From NCBI GenBank assembly GCA_020849275.1, contig JADLGO010000009.1, positions 62,001 through 126,000 on the forward strand: 64,000 nt of DNA, read 5' to 3'. The stretch is from Chthonomonadales bacterium (GTDB lineage: Bacteria > Armatimonadota > Chthonomonadetes > Chthonomonadales > CAJBBX01). Of the stretch, positions 10,261 to 20,278 are shown piece after piece (positions within the stretch are counted from its first letter, which is position 1; each line of letters opens with the position of its first letter). The position numbers were made by a program, and so were the translations under genes. The notes beneath the pieces are model-generated. The model worked only from the letters and a program-made list of their open reading frames with translations, had not been told where the DNA came from and searched no databases.

Positions 10261-10296
10261 CGAGATCGGCCCCGCCCACCGGCGGGGCCGATCTCG
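10261..10296 (+). terminator. Perfect 16-bp hairpin after the DUF4097 gene
   Basis: Left arm CGAGATCGGCCCCGCC, four-base loop CACC, and an exact complementary right arm. It starts 29 bases after the DUF4097 stop. There is no T-run on either side, so it may be a factor-assisted terminator or an mRNA-stabilising 3' end. Confidence 0.6.
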
Positions 10297-10401
10297 CGCG
10301 TAACGCCCCCTCGACCGTGCCAGAGGAGCGCGCGCCCGGCGCGCCGAAAGGTGAGGCGCCCGTCCGCGCGACACGGACGGGCACGAGAGGGGGGAGCGTC
10401 G

Positions 10402-13400
10402 ATGCGCCGCAACGCGTGGTGCGCCTGCGTTGTCTGCCTGGTCGCGGCCTTGCCCGCGCGGGGCACGCAGCGCGCGGCCGTGCGCCAGGATGGCGGCGCG
10501 TGGCTCATCGAGCGGGCGTCGCTGCGCGTGCGCGTCGACCCGGCGCGCGCCGCCATCGTCGTGACCGACCGGCGGACGGGGCGCACCTGGGAGCCGGGAG
10601 CCAGCGGCTCCGTCGGGGCCGGCGCTTCGCGTGTCATCGAGGACGGCCTCGCGTTCGCCGCCACGCCGGTCGGGAGCGATTTGCGCCTCCGGATCACCAT
10701 CACGGCTCCGGCGGACGGCGAGGTCGTGGTGCGCGTGGCGAGCGAGCCGTCTACGCGGATGGCACAGCACGTCGTCGCTCTGGCGTCTCTGGTGCCCCAC
10801 GGCGCCAGGCCAGCGATGGCGGTGGCGGACTACAGCAATGGGCACCTGTACGCGCTCGACGAGGAGCCCTTCCGCGCGGAGTGGCTGGACGGCGGGCGTC
10901 TCGACATGCCCTGGGTCGGCGTGTGCGACCTGGAGCGCGGCGACGGCTATGCGCTCATCCTCGACACCCCCGACGACGCCGTTGTGCACAGTTCCTCGGA
11001 GGTCACCGGTTCGGGACGGCGGCGCGCCCCTCGCGTCGTCTGGCTTCCTTCGAAGGGCGCCTGGGCGTACGCGCGGCAGTTTCGCTACCGCTTCGTGCCG
11101 CGCGGCGGGTACGTCGCCCTGGCGAAGGCCTACCGCGAGCTCGCGCGCAAGCAGGGCCTGCTGGTGACGCTGGCGGAGAAGGCGCGCCGGAACCCCGCGG
11201 TGCGGCGCCTATTCGGGGCCGCCGACGTGTGGGGCGATGCCAGCTTGGCCTTCGCCCGCGCGGCCCGCGCGGCGGGCGTCGAGCACATGCTGATTCACGG
11301 TCGGCCGACGCCCGCCGAGTTGCGCGCCGTCAACGCCCTGGGGTATCTGACGAGCGAATATGACAACTACACCGACATCCTGCCGGTCGAGGGCGATGCG
11401 AAGACGGACCCGAGCCACGGCCGACTGCCGGACGACGCGGTGCTGAACGCGGACGGGAGCCGCATGGCCGCCTGGCTCACGTACGACAAGCGCACACAGT
11501 ACATGAAGCGCTGCCCCGCGCTCTGGGCCGAGACCGCGCGCCGGATGATCCCGAGCGTGCTGCGCGAGTACCCGTTCCTTGGGCGCTTTATTGACGTGAC
11601 GACCGCCGAGGGCCTTCTGGAGTGCTACGACCCAAAGCACCCGTTGACCCGTGCCGAGAAGCGGCGCAGAGGCCCCGAGCTGCTCCGCGCGGTGCACTCG
11701 CTCGGACTCGTAGTCGGCGGCGAGCATGGGATCTGGTGGGGCGTGCCCACGCAGTCGTACATCGAGGGCATGATGAGCAGCTACCAGTTCGCCTGGCCCG
11801 CCGGACACCTCATTCGCCCGCTGAGCCGGAGACAGACCTTCGACGGGCCCTACGGCACCGATACCTGGAGCAACTACGAGCGATGGGGCCTCGGCCACGC
11901 GTCGCGCGTGCCGCTGTGGGAGCTGGTCTTCCACGACTGCGTGGTCTCTACCTGGTACTGGGGCGACGCCAGCGACTACCTGCTGAAGGCGGCGCCAGAG
12001 CTGACGCCGAAGAAAGATGCGTTCAACGTGCTCTACGGCACGATCCCCCTCCTGTGGGCGGACGGGGCGGGATCGTGGAGCAGCGACCGCGAGGTGTTCC
12101 TGCGCACCTATCGCAACACGTGCAAGGCGCACGAGGCGCTGGCCGGTCGCGAGATGCTCAGTCATGAGTGGCTGACTCCCGACCGTGCGGTGCAGCGCAC
12201 ACGCTTCGCGGGCGGCTACGAGTGCACCGCAAACTTCGGCGCGCGGCCACACACCGTCACGATCGCTGGCACACGCCACGTGCTGCCGATGAACGGATTC
12301 GCCGTGCACGGCCCCGGCATCGAGCAGTATCTCGAGCTGCGCGGAACCCGCGCGGTCACGAGGATCCGACGCCCGGGGTATGCGTTCGAGGAGAGCGGTG
12401 GTCGCCGTCTGACCGTGCGCCGAACGGGCGCGGACACACTGCGCGTGGAGGTGCGCGGACCTCGCGGCGAGGTGGCGGTGCCCGGTACCGTGGCTGCGCC
12501 GAAGTGGGACGCCGTGACGAGCCGCGCCTACGAGGTCGGGCGCGACCAGAAGCGCCTGGCCTTGGCCGGCCTGCGGCGGCGCGGGGGCGGCCTGGTCCTC
12601 GAGGTAAATGGCGGTGACCATCTGTACGACCTGGTGTGCCGCGCGGCGTCCAATGCCGCGGACCTGGCAGTCGGGCCCGTCCGCCTCGCGCGTTCCGGGT
12701 TGGCCGGGCGCGTGCACTTGATGGTGACGAACGCCGGTCGGCGCGGCGCTCCCGGCGCCACCGTGTCGCTCTACGCCGATGCCGCCGAGCCCTCGCGCCT
12801 CCTCGCGCGGCGGCGAGTCGACCTTCCGGCGGCGACGCGCCGCGCCGTCGACATCCCGTTGGATACGCGCCGCCTGGATGGGGACCGTCGCCTGGTGGCG
12901 GTGGCTCGGATCGGCCGTGGCGGGCGCGACCTTTGCCCCGGCAACGACGCCGCGTCGGCCGCCGTCACGCTCCCGCTCGATGGGTCCCGATACCCCGGTC
13001 GCCTGCGGCTTACCGTCGACCCCGGCGACCTGGATCGCGTCGATGCGCTCGTGACCCTTACGCTGCCGGCTCGCGCGGCCGGCGCGGGCTCCGTGCGCGT
13101 GGTCGCCTGCGACGAGGGGGGGCAGCCGGATCTCGCTCGACCGGTGCCGGCGCAGTTGGACCGCATCGACGGTCGGGCGGAGGTCTCCTTCGTGGCGCGA
13201 GGCCGGCTGCCAGCAGGCAGGCCCGCCCGCTACGGCCTGCTGTATGCCGTCGGCCCGGCCGACCCGCTCGCTCCGCTCGGGACGCTCTGGGACTCGCGGA
13301 CCGGCGCCGTCCGGGGCGCCACCTACACGGCGGCCCTGCGCGAGGGGGTCCTGGGCCCCGTGGCGGCCATCGGTCCCGACGGCCGTTCGAGCCCGTTCGT

Positions 13401-13950
13401 TCGCAGCCTCATGTTCTCAAGCCTCGAGACCGGATGGACCGAGGAGCCCGGCACGGTGCTCGCCAGTCGGGTGCTGGCGCGCGGCCCGGCGCGGGCCGTC
13501 GTGCGCGTTACCAAGCGGCTGCGCCAGGGAGTGGAGTACGTGAAGACGTACACGTTCGCGGCGGGCGGATTCGACGTGTCGGCTCACGTGAGCCGGCCGG
13601 TCGGCATTCCCTTCCGCGCCTACTACGCGCTCGACGGCTCGTACCGCGACGGGCTGGGCGGGCGGGCGGCGATGGACACTCAGGGCGATGCGGAGGGCAT
13701 CGGCGCGCGCGGCGCGCCACCGTGGTACGCCGTATGGGGCACGGGTTGGGCGCAGTCGTGCGTGCCGGTTTCGGCAACTGCCGGGTTCGCCTACTGGGAC
13801 AGCGCCATGCGCGGCGGGATCGGCTACACGGCCGCCGGCGGGACGGACCTCGTTCTCGCGTACAGGGTCCATGGCGGCGCGTCCGACGCCGGCTTCGCCG
13901 AGCGCGACCACGAGCGGGTGCGGGCGCCTGTCCAGGTGGCGGTGGAGTGA
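10402..13950 (+). CDS. Large secreted glycoside hydrolase-like protein (GH101/DUF5696-like)
   Basis: A 1182-residue protein with a signal peptide (MRRNAWCACVVCLVAALPARG). A beta-sandwich-like N-terminal half leads into a probable TIM-barrel (about residues 290-600) with conserved-looking acidic motifs: FIDVTTAEGLLECYDP with Asp398, and VVGGEHGIWW with Glu441. The Asp-Glu spacing of about 43 is like the nucleophile/acid-base pair of GH101 enzymes. After the barrel come Ig- or CARDB-like segments (about 770-880) and a C-terminal DUF4861-like sandwich (YYALDGSYRDGL). A paralog lies at 33816-37100. Family assignment is from memory of this fold and is the uncertain part; substrate unknown. The start at 10402 has GGGAG upstream. 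It is followed by the GH38-like gene, so an operon is likely. Confidence 0.75.
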   Translation: MRRNAWCACVVCLVAALPARGTQRAAVRQDGGAWLIERASLRVRVDPARAAIVVTDRRTGRTWEPGASGSVGAGASRVIEDGLAFAATPVGSDLRLRITITAPADGEVVVRVASEPSTRMAQHVVALASLVPHGARPAMAVADYSNGHLYALDEEPFRAEWLDGGRLDMPWVGVCDLERGDGYALILDTPDDAVVHSSSEVTGSGRRRAPRVVWLPSKGAWAYARQFRYRFVPRGGYVALAKAYRELARKQGLLVTLAEKARRNPAVRRLFGAADVWGDASLAFARAARAAGVEHMLIHGRPTPAELRAVNALGYLTSEYDNYTDILPVEGDAKTDPSHGRLPDDAVLNADGSRMAAWLTYDKRTQYMKRCPALWAETARRMIPSVLREYPFLGRFIDVTTAEGLLECYDPKHPLTRAEKRRRGPELLRAVHSLGLVVGGEHGIWWGVPTQSYIEGMMSSYQFAWPAGHLIRPLSRRQTFDGPYGTDTWSNYERWGLGHASRVPLWELVFHDCVVSTWYWGDASDYLLKAAPELTPKKDAFNVLYGTIPLLWADGAGSWSSDREVFLRTYRNTCKAHEALAGREMLSHEWLTPDRAVQRTRFAGGYECTANFGARPHTVTIAGTRHVLPMNGFAVHGPGIEQYLELRGTRAVTRIRRPGYAFEESGGRRLTVRRTGADTLRVEVRGPRGEVAVPGTVAAPKWDAVTSRAYEVGRDQKRLALAGLRRRGGGLVLEVNGGDHLYDLVCRAASNAADLAVGPVRLARSGLAGRVHLMVTNAGRRGAPGATVSLYADAAEPSRLLARRRVDLPAATRRAVDIPLDTRRLDGDRRLVAVARIGRGGRDLCPGNDAASAAVTLPLDGSRYPGRLRLTVDPGDLDRVDALVTLTLPARAAGAGSVRVVACDEGGQPDLARPVPAQLDRIDGRAEVSFVARGRLPAGRPARYGLLYAVGPADPLAPLGTLWDSRTGAVRGATYTAALREGVLGPVAAIGPDGRSSPFVRSLMFSSLETGWTEEPGTVLASRVLARGPARAVVRVTKRLRQGVEYVKTYTFAAGGFDVSAHVSRPVGIPFRAYYALDGSYRDGLGGRAAMDTQGDAEGIGARGAPPWYAVWGTGWAQSCVPVSATAGFAYWDSAMRGGIGYTAAGGTDLVLAYRVHGGASDAGFAERDHERVRAPVQVAVE

Positions 13951-14001
13951 CACCGGCGCCGCTGCAGCACGGCGGCGTGGCGGGCGGGGAGGTGTGCGCT
14001 G

Positions 14002-17000
14002 GTGGTGAGCAGAGGCGCGCGCGCGGCGGGGATCGCCGCGGCGCTCGTGTTGGGTTCCGCGGCGCTCGGGCAGCCGGCGCCGGTGTGGAGCATCGGCCAA
14101 CCGGATCGGGACTACTGCGAACTGGCGATCGCTGGACGCTACGATCTGTACCCGCGGCACTTCCCGCAGGACGTCACGTTCGTCGTCGGGCGCTCCGATC
14201 CCGCCGTCGACTGGCCCTACGTGCAGCCGGGCCCGCTCGATGCCTGGGCAGGCGGCCGCGCGCACCCGTTCCGCGTGCGCTTCACGCTCTCGGGGCAGCC
14301 GGCGCCGGTCTATCGGCTCGAGATCGCGCTCGTCAACACGCACTATGCGAGCGCGCCGGCGCTCCGCGTGGCCGTGAACGGGCGCGCCCGCTACGCGCTG
14401 CCCTTGCCCCTCGGCGGCCCGGACGCCTCGCTCACCGATGCGTCGGCCGGCAAGCCGCACGTGGAGCGCCTCCTGTTTCCCGGACGCCATCTGCGCGCCG
14501 GCGAGAACGAGATCGCTCTGACGGTGACGACCGGGAGCTGGCTGCTCTACGACGCCTTGCGGCTTGAGGCCGCGCCCGACGTGCCGGCTCGCCCGCGCAT
14601 CACGGCCGTCTCGGCGGCGTCAACGCCATTGTTCCGACGAGTGGGCGGCGCGCTGCGCCAGGCGGTGGCGGTGCAGGTGCGCAACGCGGGCGTGGAGGGC
14701 GAGGCCGTGATGCGCCTCGATGGCGATCAGGGCGCGCCGGTACGCGTACAGGTCGGACCGGGGCCCGGCACGCACTATCTCCTCGTGGCGCCGTTTGGCG
14801 CCGCCGCGCGGCGTACGGTGCGCGTCAGCGCCGCCGACGAGACCCAGGAGGCGGCCTTCGACGCGCGGCCCTCGCGCCGGTGGCGCGTGTATGTCGCGCC
14901 GTGCGCGCACACCGACATCGGCTACACGGACCTCCAGGAGCGCGCGATCGACCGGCATCGCGACAACACGATGCTGGCCCTCGACGCCTGTGCGAAGGAC
15001 CCTGCCTTCCGCTGGAACCTCGAGGTGGCCGCGCATGCCTGGTTCGTCAAGGACCGATCCCCGGAGCGGTACGGCGAGCTTCTGCAGCGGCTGCGCGAAG
15101 GCCGCATCGGCGTCCAGGGACTCTACCTGAACATGCTGACCGGACTCTGCTCCGGCGAGGAGCTCGTGGAGGCCCTCGCTCGCGCGCGTCGTCTGGGGCG
15201 CGCGAGCGGCTTCGACGTCCGCTCGGCCCATCTGACCGACGTGCCCTCGGCGGTCGGGACGCTGCCGACGCTGCTGGCCGGCGCGGGCTACCGCTACTTC
15301 TCGGACGCGGTCAACGAGTATCGCGGCCCGGCCTTTCGCGGCGAGGGCGGTTCGCGGCGGCAGAGCCCTTTCTGGTGGGAAGGGCCGGACGGGTCGCGCG
15401 TCCTGGCGATCTTCACCACGGGCTATGCGCAGGCCTCGGGGCTCGGCCTGACGCAAAGTGTATCCGAGGTCGCGCGCCTCCTGCCGGGGTGGTTGCAGGC
15501 GTACGAACGGCCGACCTATCCCGGCGACGCCGTGTTCGTCTATGGCGCCTTCAGCGACAACGCCGTGATGTCGCCGGCCTATGCGGCCGTCGCCGAGAAG
15601 TGGAACCGGACCTGGGAGTTCCCGCGAATCGTCGTCTCGCGGAGCGATGCGTTCTTCCGGTACGTGGACGAGCGGTTCGGCCGCCTTCTGCCGGTCGTCC
15701 GTGGTGACATGGGCGTCTTCTGGGAGGACGGCGCGGGCTCCTCGGCCTACGAGACGGCGCTCACGCGCTGGGCGCGCGCACGGACCGATGGCGCGGCCGC
15801 GCTCCTGGCCGCCTCGAGCGGCGGGACCCCGCCGGCCGCCGCGGCGGAGGTCCGTGCCGCAAGAGAGGCGACGCTGTTCTACGACGAGCACACGTGGGGC
15901 GCCTGGTGCAGCATCAGCGACCCACACGGCCAGCAGACGGTTGAGCAGTGGGAGCGCAAGGCGGCCTTCGCCGTCCAGGCCGCGGCGCGCGCCGACCGGG
16001 CAGCGGCCCTCGCGCGCCGCGCCATCGCGGGTTCGGCACCACCCGAGCCCAGCCGGTGGTCGGTGGTCAATGAACTCGGCTGGGCCCGCGACGTAGCGGC
16101 CTCCGTCGCTGCTCCGGCCGGGCCGGGCCCGTGGCGCGTGGTGGACGTGGAGACCGGGCGCGCCGTGCCGTGCCAACCCTCCGGCGGGCGGATCGTGTTC
16201 ACGGCTGCGCGCGTGCCTCCGTTCGGGGCGCGGCGCTTCCGTTTGGCGCGGGGCGCGGCGGCCACGGGCCCGGTAGCGGTCGTGTCCGAGGACGGGGTCA
16301 CGATCCGCACCTCGGGGGTGCGACTACGGCTCGACGCGGCGACCGGCGGGATCGCCTCGCTGCGCGTGGCGGGCGTGGCGGGCGAGCTGGCGGCGGGCGG
16401 CGGATACTCGCTCAACCAGTTCATCTATGTGAGCGGCGGCGAGGGGTCGTCCATCGTACAGCCCGGGGCGCGCCCGCCAGAGCTGACGCTGCGGACGCAC
16501 ACGCGGGCGGCGGTTCGCGTGCTGGAGAACGGCCCGGCCCGTGCCGTGATCGCCGTAGAGCGCCGGGGTGACGGCGTGCCGGACGTCGACTCCTACCTCG
16601 TGCTGGGCCGCTCCGCTCAGGTCGACATCATCAACATCCTCCGCAAGGAGCCGACGCTCGCGAAGGAAGCGGGCTACTTCGCGTTCCCCTTTGCGCTCAA
16701 GGCCAGCGCCGCCCGCGCGTTCGTCGACGTTCCCTATGGCGTTGTCGAGGCGGGCCGCGACCAGTTGCCGGGCGCGTGTCGCGAGTGGTTCTGCGCGAAC
16801 GGCGCGGCCGCCGTGACCGACGGCGCCACGACATGCCTGCTCGCTACGCCGCACGCCCCGCTCCTGACCGTCGGCGACGTGTTTCGCGGCGACTGGAGCG
16901 GGGTGGCGCCCAGGGCGAACGGCGCCGTGTTCAGCTACGTGCTCAACAACTACTGGGACACCAACTATCGCGCCGAACAGGGCGGCGCGATGCTGTTTGC

Positions 17001-17520
17001 CTACCGCCTCGCCGCGCGGCCGGGCGCCGTGCGGCCCGCGGAGGTGATAAGGTTTGGCCGGGAGGCGCTCTGCGCCGCGCCCGACCCCCGGCTCGCCGCC
17101 AGCGGGTCGGCCGGCGTCCGTCGGGGAGCTCTCCTGCCTGACGAGCGGCAGGCGTGCGTCGCTGGCGTCGCCGGCGGGCTCGCCCCCGCTCCAACGGTGG
17201 CGGCGGGCACCGCTTATCTCGCGGCCCTGACCAACGCGGACGGCGGCCTCCGCGCGCGGCTGCACAACGCGGGCTCCGCTCCGACGACGGCGGTGCTGCG
17301 CTACCGCGCGCCGGGGAGGAGCCCGTGGCTGGCGGACCTCTCGGGCCAACTGCTGGGGCGCCTGGCCACCGGGAGCGACGGTACGGTGCGCGTGCCGGTG
17401 CGCGCGCGGGGGTTGGCGACGGTGGTATGGCGGCCGATGCGCGAGACGGCGCGCGCGCCCGTCTCCGGAGCGGGGGCGCCGGCGTCCCACCGGCCCGGCT
17501 ACCCGCCGGGTCCTGAGTAG
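14002..17520 (+). CDS. Secreted GH38-like alpha-mannosidase with N-terminal carbohydrate-binding domain
   Basis: A 1172-residue protein beginning with a signal peptide (AAALVLGSAALGQPAP). Residues about 30-190 resemble the rhamnogalacturonan-lyase-type beta-sandwich carbohydrate-binding domain (SGQPAPVYRLEIAL, VNGRARYALPLP). The catalytic part starts near 295 with APCAHTDIGY (metal ligands His303 and Asp305), and a candidate nucleophile Asp413 lies in AHLTDVPSAVG. The middle helical domain and C-terminal beta domains complete the GH38 layout. GH38 enzymes cleave alpha-mannosides by a zinc-dependent retaining mechanism; the exact linkage here is unknown. The start is a GTG at 14002 with GGGAGG upstream; a second GTG at 14005 is equally possible. 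It lies 51 bases after the preceding GH101-like gene. Confidence 0.85.
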   Translation: MVSRGARAAGIAAALVLGSAALGQPAPVWSIGQPDRDYCELAIAGRYDLYPRHFPQDVTFVVGRSDPAVDWPYVQPGPLDAWAGGRAHPFRVRFTLSGQPAPVYRLEIALVNTHYASAPALRVAVNGRARYALPLPLGGPDASLTDASAGKPHVERLLFPGRHLRAGENEIALTVTTGSWLLYDALRLEAAPDVPARPRITAVSAASTPLFRRVGGALRQAVAVQVRNAGVEGEAVMRLDGDQGAPVRVQVGPGPGTHYLLVAPFGAAARRTVRVSAADETQEAAFDARPSRRWRVYVAPCAHTDIGYTDLQERAIDRHRDNTMLALDACAKDPAFRWNLEVAAHAWFVKDRSPERYGELLQRLREGRIGVQGLYLNMLTGLCSGEELVEALARARRLGRASGFDVRSAHLTDVPSAVGTLPTLLAGAGYRYFSDAVNEYRGPAFRGEGGSRRQSPFWWEGPDGSRVLAIFTTGYAQASGLGLTQSVSEVARLLPGWLQAYERPTYPGDAVFVYGAFSDNAVMSPAYAAVAEKWNRTWEFPRIVVSRSDAFFRYVDERFGRLLPVVRGDMGVFWEDGAGSSAYETALTRWARARTDGAAALLAASSGGTPPAAAAEVRAAREATLFYDEHTWGAWCSISDPHGQQTVEQWERKAAFAVQAAARADRAAALARRAIAGSAPPEPSRWSVVNELGWARDVAASVAAPAGPGPWRVVDVETGRAVPCQPSGGRIVFTAARVPPFGARRFRLARGAAATGPVAVVSEDGVTIRTSGVRLRLDAATGGIASLRVAGVAGELAAGGGYSLNQFIYVSGGEGSSIVQPGARPPELTLRTHTRAAVRVLENGPARAVIAVERRGDGVPDVDSYLVLGRSAQVDIINILRKEPTLAKEAGYFAFPFALKASAARAFVDVPYGVVEAGRDQLPGACREWFCANGAAAVTDGATTCLLATPHAPLLTVGDVFRGDWSGVAPRANGAVFSYVLNNYWDTNYRAEQGGAMLFAYRLAARPGAVRPAEVIRFGREALCAAPDPRLAASGSAGVRRGALLPDERQACVAGVAGGLAPAPTVAAGTAYLAALTNADGGLRARLHNAGSAPTTAVLRYRAPGRSPWLADLSGQLLGRLATGSDGTVRVPVRARGLATVVWRPMRETARAPVSGAGAPASHRPGYPPGPE

Positions 17521-17932
17521 CGAGCGTGCCGTCAAAGACCGACGGTCCACCACCCCATACCGAGGAGGGAACGCCGAATCGTGCACGACCCCTTCACTCG
17601 GGCAGGATCGCCTTGCACCTGCCCCCGCCCGCCCAGCCCCGTGGGGGAGGGACATCTGTGCGTCTACCCGGATGCCCGATCCGGCGCCGGCCAGGATCGC
17701 CGGTAGAGACCCTGAGCGCGGGCCCGGGTGTTGGTGTCGACTGGCTGGCCGGGCGCCCCGCGCGCCGGCTCGGCGAGATGCCGGGACGGCAGCCGTTCGC
17801 AGCAAGGTCCGCGCCGGCTGGCCCTTCGCCGGCGCGGCGAATGGAGGCGGTTCTGGAGTACAATAGGGCCGCGCCCGCCGTCCCGGTCCGTTCTCGGTAG
17901 CCGGCGCGCGACACGCCGTGATACCGCCTCGA
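17521..17932 (+). other. Intergenic region of about 410 bases before the sugar-binding lipoprotein
   Basis: No confident gene. A TACAAT box at 17859-17864 may be the -10 of the importer operon, without a clear -35. A GTG at 17601, preceded by GAGGAGGG, would open a frame of about 40 codons, but its composition is Pro/Arg/Gly-rich and looks like GC-rich intergenic sequence, so I do not call it. Confidence 0.35.
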
Positions 17933-19348
17933 ATGACCGACCGAACACGAAGCAGACATCGCCTTCGCGCTCGCGGAACCGCATCGATCGCCGTCCTCGC
18001 CGCTCTGGTCGCCCTCGCGTGCCTGACGGGATGCGGGCGCGATCCCGCGGCGGGCAAGACGGAGGTGATCTACTGGACCGGCTGGTCCGGCCATGAGCTT
18101 GCCGTACAGGCGAAGCTCGTGGACGAGTTCAACCGCACGCATTCCCGTATCTATGTGCGCATCCTCAGCCAGTTTGGCAACTCGGGCTACCAGAAGGTCC
18201 GGATCGCCTTTGCCGGCGGCGCCACGCCGGACGTGATGTCGACGGTGTGGGCCGACGAGCTCGCGGGCTACGCGATGCGGGACGTGCTGACGCCGCTCGA
18301 CCCCTACCTGCAGCGCGCCGGGCGCGACATCGACCGCGAGTACACGCCCGGCGTAGGCCGCATGCTGCGGATCGGCGGCAAGTGCTACGCGATGGCCGTC
18401 ACCACCAACACGAACTTCATCGCGTACAATCGGCGGATCTTCCGGGAGGCAGGGCTCGACCCGGAGCGCCCTCCCCGGACCATCGCGGAACTGGACGCGG
18501 CCGCGAAGGCCTGCACGAAGTACGATGCCGACGGCAACTTCGTGCGGTACGGGTTTCGCCCGGGCGGGCTGATGCTGTGGGCCTACATCTTCGGCGGCCA
18601 GTGGTACGACCCGGTGATCGGGCGCGTGACGGCCAACGACCCGCACAACGTCGCGGCCCTGAAGTGGCTGGCCTCCTACAACCAGACCTACGACCTGCGG
18701 AAGATGCAGGCGTTTCAGACGACTTTTGGCAGCGACCAGACGGCGAACGGCCCCTTCTTCGTGGGCAAGGTCGCCATGTGGAGCACCGGTGAGTGGGCGG
18801 AGGAGTACGTCAAACGCTACGCACCCACGCTCGACTGGGGCTGGTTCGCGCTGCCGAGCCCGCCGGGCGGCCGGACGGGCTCAACGAGCGCCGGCGGAAG
18901 CGTTTTCGTGATCCCGGCGGCCTGCGAGCACAAGGAGGAGGCCTGGGAGTTCCTCAACTGGATCACGAGCCCGGGTCCGGTGCGGACATTCTGTCGTAGC
19001 ATCGGCAACGTTCCGCCGCTCGTCGCGGTCGGCAGGGACCCGGTGTTCCAGAACGACCCGCTGTTTCGCTTCGCCGTCGCGATCGCGCAGGGTCAGAACT
19101 CCTTCGGCCCGCCGCCGATCCCGACGTGGCCGACCTTCACGCGCGAGATCACGCGTGTCGAGGAGAAGGCGATGCTCGGTGGCGGCGACCCGCAAGCGCT
19201 ACTGAACGATCTGCAGACACGAATGCAGCGCGACCTGGAACGCACGCTCTTCGAGCTTGGCCGTCCGGCGCCGCGCGGGCCGGGCCTGGCGCCGCCGCCG
19301 GCCGCCACCGCGCGCTCCCCGCGCAGCGCGCGCGCGGTGGAAGGGTAG
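17933..19348 (+). CDS. Sugar ABC importer, extracellular substrate-binding lipoprotein
   Basis: A 471-residue family 1 solute-binding protein. The signal peptide ends in a lipobox LTGC with lipidated Cys34, so the mature protein is anchored outside the cytoplasmic membrane. Recognisable parts are EVIYWTGWSG, VDEFNRTH, GGATPDVMSTVWADEL, the hinge region YAMAVTTNTNFIAYN and the C-terminal KEEAWEFLNWITSPG. The last 30 residues are a Pro/Ala-rich tail. It captures an oligosaccharide or monosaccharide for the two permeases that follow directly (6 bases to the first). An in-frame GTG at 17918 would add five residues; no ribosome-binding site clearly favours either. The importer's ATPase is not encoded here. 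Confidence 0.92.
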   Translation: MTDRTRSRHRLRARGTASIAVLAALVALACLTGCGRDPAAGKTEVIYWTGWSGHELAVQAKLVDEFNRTHSRIYVRILSQFGNSGYQKVRIAFAGGATPDVMSTVWADELAGYAMRDVLTPLDPYLQRAGRDIDREYTPGVGRMLRIGGKCYAMAVTTNTNFIAYNRRIFREAGLDPERPPRTIAELDAAAKACTKYDADGNFVRYGFRPGGLMLWAYIFGGQWYDPVIGRVTANDPHNVAALKWLASYNQTYDLRKMQAFQTTFGSDQTANGPFFVGKVAMWSTGEWAEEYVKRYAPTLDWGWFALPSPPGGRTGSTSAGGSVFVIPAACEHKEEAWEFLNWITSPGPVRTFCRSIGNVPPLVAVGRDPVFQNDPLFRFAVAIAQGQNSFGPPPIPTWPTFTREITRVEEKAMLGGGDPQALLNDLQTRMQRDLERTLFELGRPAPRGPGLAPPPAATARSPRSARAVEG

Positions 19349-19354
19349 CGCCGC

Positions 19355-20278
19355 GTGGCATACGGCAAGCCGTGCCGCCCCCCGCGCAGCCGCGAGTCCG
19401 CGACCGCTCTCCGCACGGGGCTTCTGTTCGCGTCGCCCTGGCTTGTCGGCTTCGCGATCTTCATCCTCTATCCGATCGCCGCCTCGCTCTACTACAGCTT
19501 CTGCGCCTACGACGCCATCCAGCCGCCGCGCTGGGTGGGACTGGAGAATTACCGGCGCATGCTCACCGAGGACGACCTGTTCTGGAAGAGCCTCTGGAAC
19601 ACGCTGTACATGGTCCTCTTCGGCCTGCCGGTCGGCCTCGTTGCGGCGCTCGCGGTGGCCCTGCTGCTCAACCAGAAGGTGCGCGGCATGGCCTTCTACC
19701 GCACGCTCTACTATCTGCCATCCATCACGCCGATCGTGGCGACCTCCATCCTCTGGCTGTGGCTGCTGAACCCGGAGATGGGGCTCGTGAACATCGTACT
19801 GGGCAAGCTGGGGATCGCGCACGGGCCGGCGTGGCTGACGGACCCGGCCTGGGCCAAGCCGGCGCTGATCTTGATGGGCCTCTGGGGAGCGGGCGGGGGG
19901 ATGGTGATCTACCTGGCGGCTCTGCAGGACGTGCCGCAGTCGCTCTACGAGGCGGCCTCGCTCGATGGCGCCTCCTCAATGCAGCAGTTCCGGCACGTGA
20001 CGATGCCCATGCTGTCTCCGGTCATACTCTTCAACCTCATCATGGGCCTGATCGGCTCGTTCCAGTACTTCACGCAGGCATACGTGATGACCTCGGGCGG
20101 CCCCGAGGACTCGACGACGTTCTACGCGCTCCACCTCTTCAACCGCGCGTTCTTCGACTTCAAGATGGGGTACGCCTCGGCGATGGCGTGGGTGCTCTTC
20201 CTGATCGCGCTAGCGTGCGCGCTCGTGGTGTTTCGTTCCTCGGCCCGCTGGGTCTACTACGAAGGAGAGTCGCGTTGA
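19355..20278 (+). CDS. Sugar ABC importer permease, MalF/UgpA type
   Basis: A 307-residue inner-membrane permease with six predicted helices. It carries the family's N-terminal LLFASPWLVGFAIFILYP and the EAA loop EAASLDGASSMQQFRHVTMP, which docks onto the ATPase. With the next gene it forms the heterodimeric channel for the sugar delivered by the upstream lipoprotein. It starts at a GTG six bases after the lipoprotein stop. Its own stop overlaps the start of the next permease. Confidence 0.93.
   Translation: MAYGKPCRPPRSRESATALRTGLLFASPWLVGFAIFILYPIAASLYYSFCAYDAIQPPRWVGLENYRRMLTEDDLFWKSLWNTLYMVLFGLPVGLVAALAVALLLNQKVRGMAFYRTLYYLPSITPIVATSILWLWLLNPEMGLVNIVLGKLGIAHGPAWLTDPAWAKPALILMGLWGAGGGMVIYLAALQDVPQSLYEAASLDGASSMQQFRHVTMPMLSPVILFNLIMGLIGSFQYFTQAYVMTSGGPEDSTTFYALHLFNRAFFDFKMGYASAMAWVLFLIALACALVVFRSSARWVYYEGESR

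Noticed and set aside
17601-17726. Small frame of about 40 codons after a GAGGAGGG
   Set aside because: Composition is Pro/Arg/Gly-rich, spacing to the GTG is long, and no family is recognisable.
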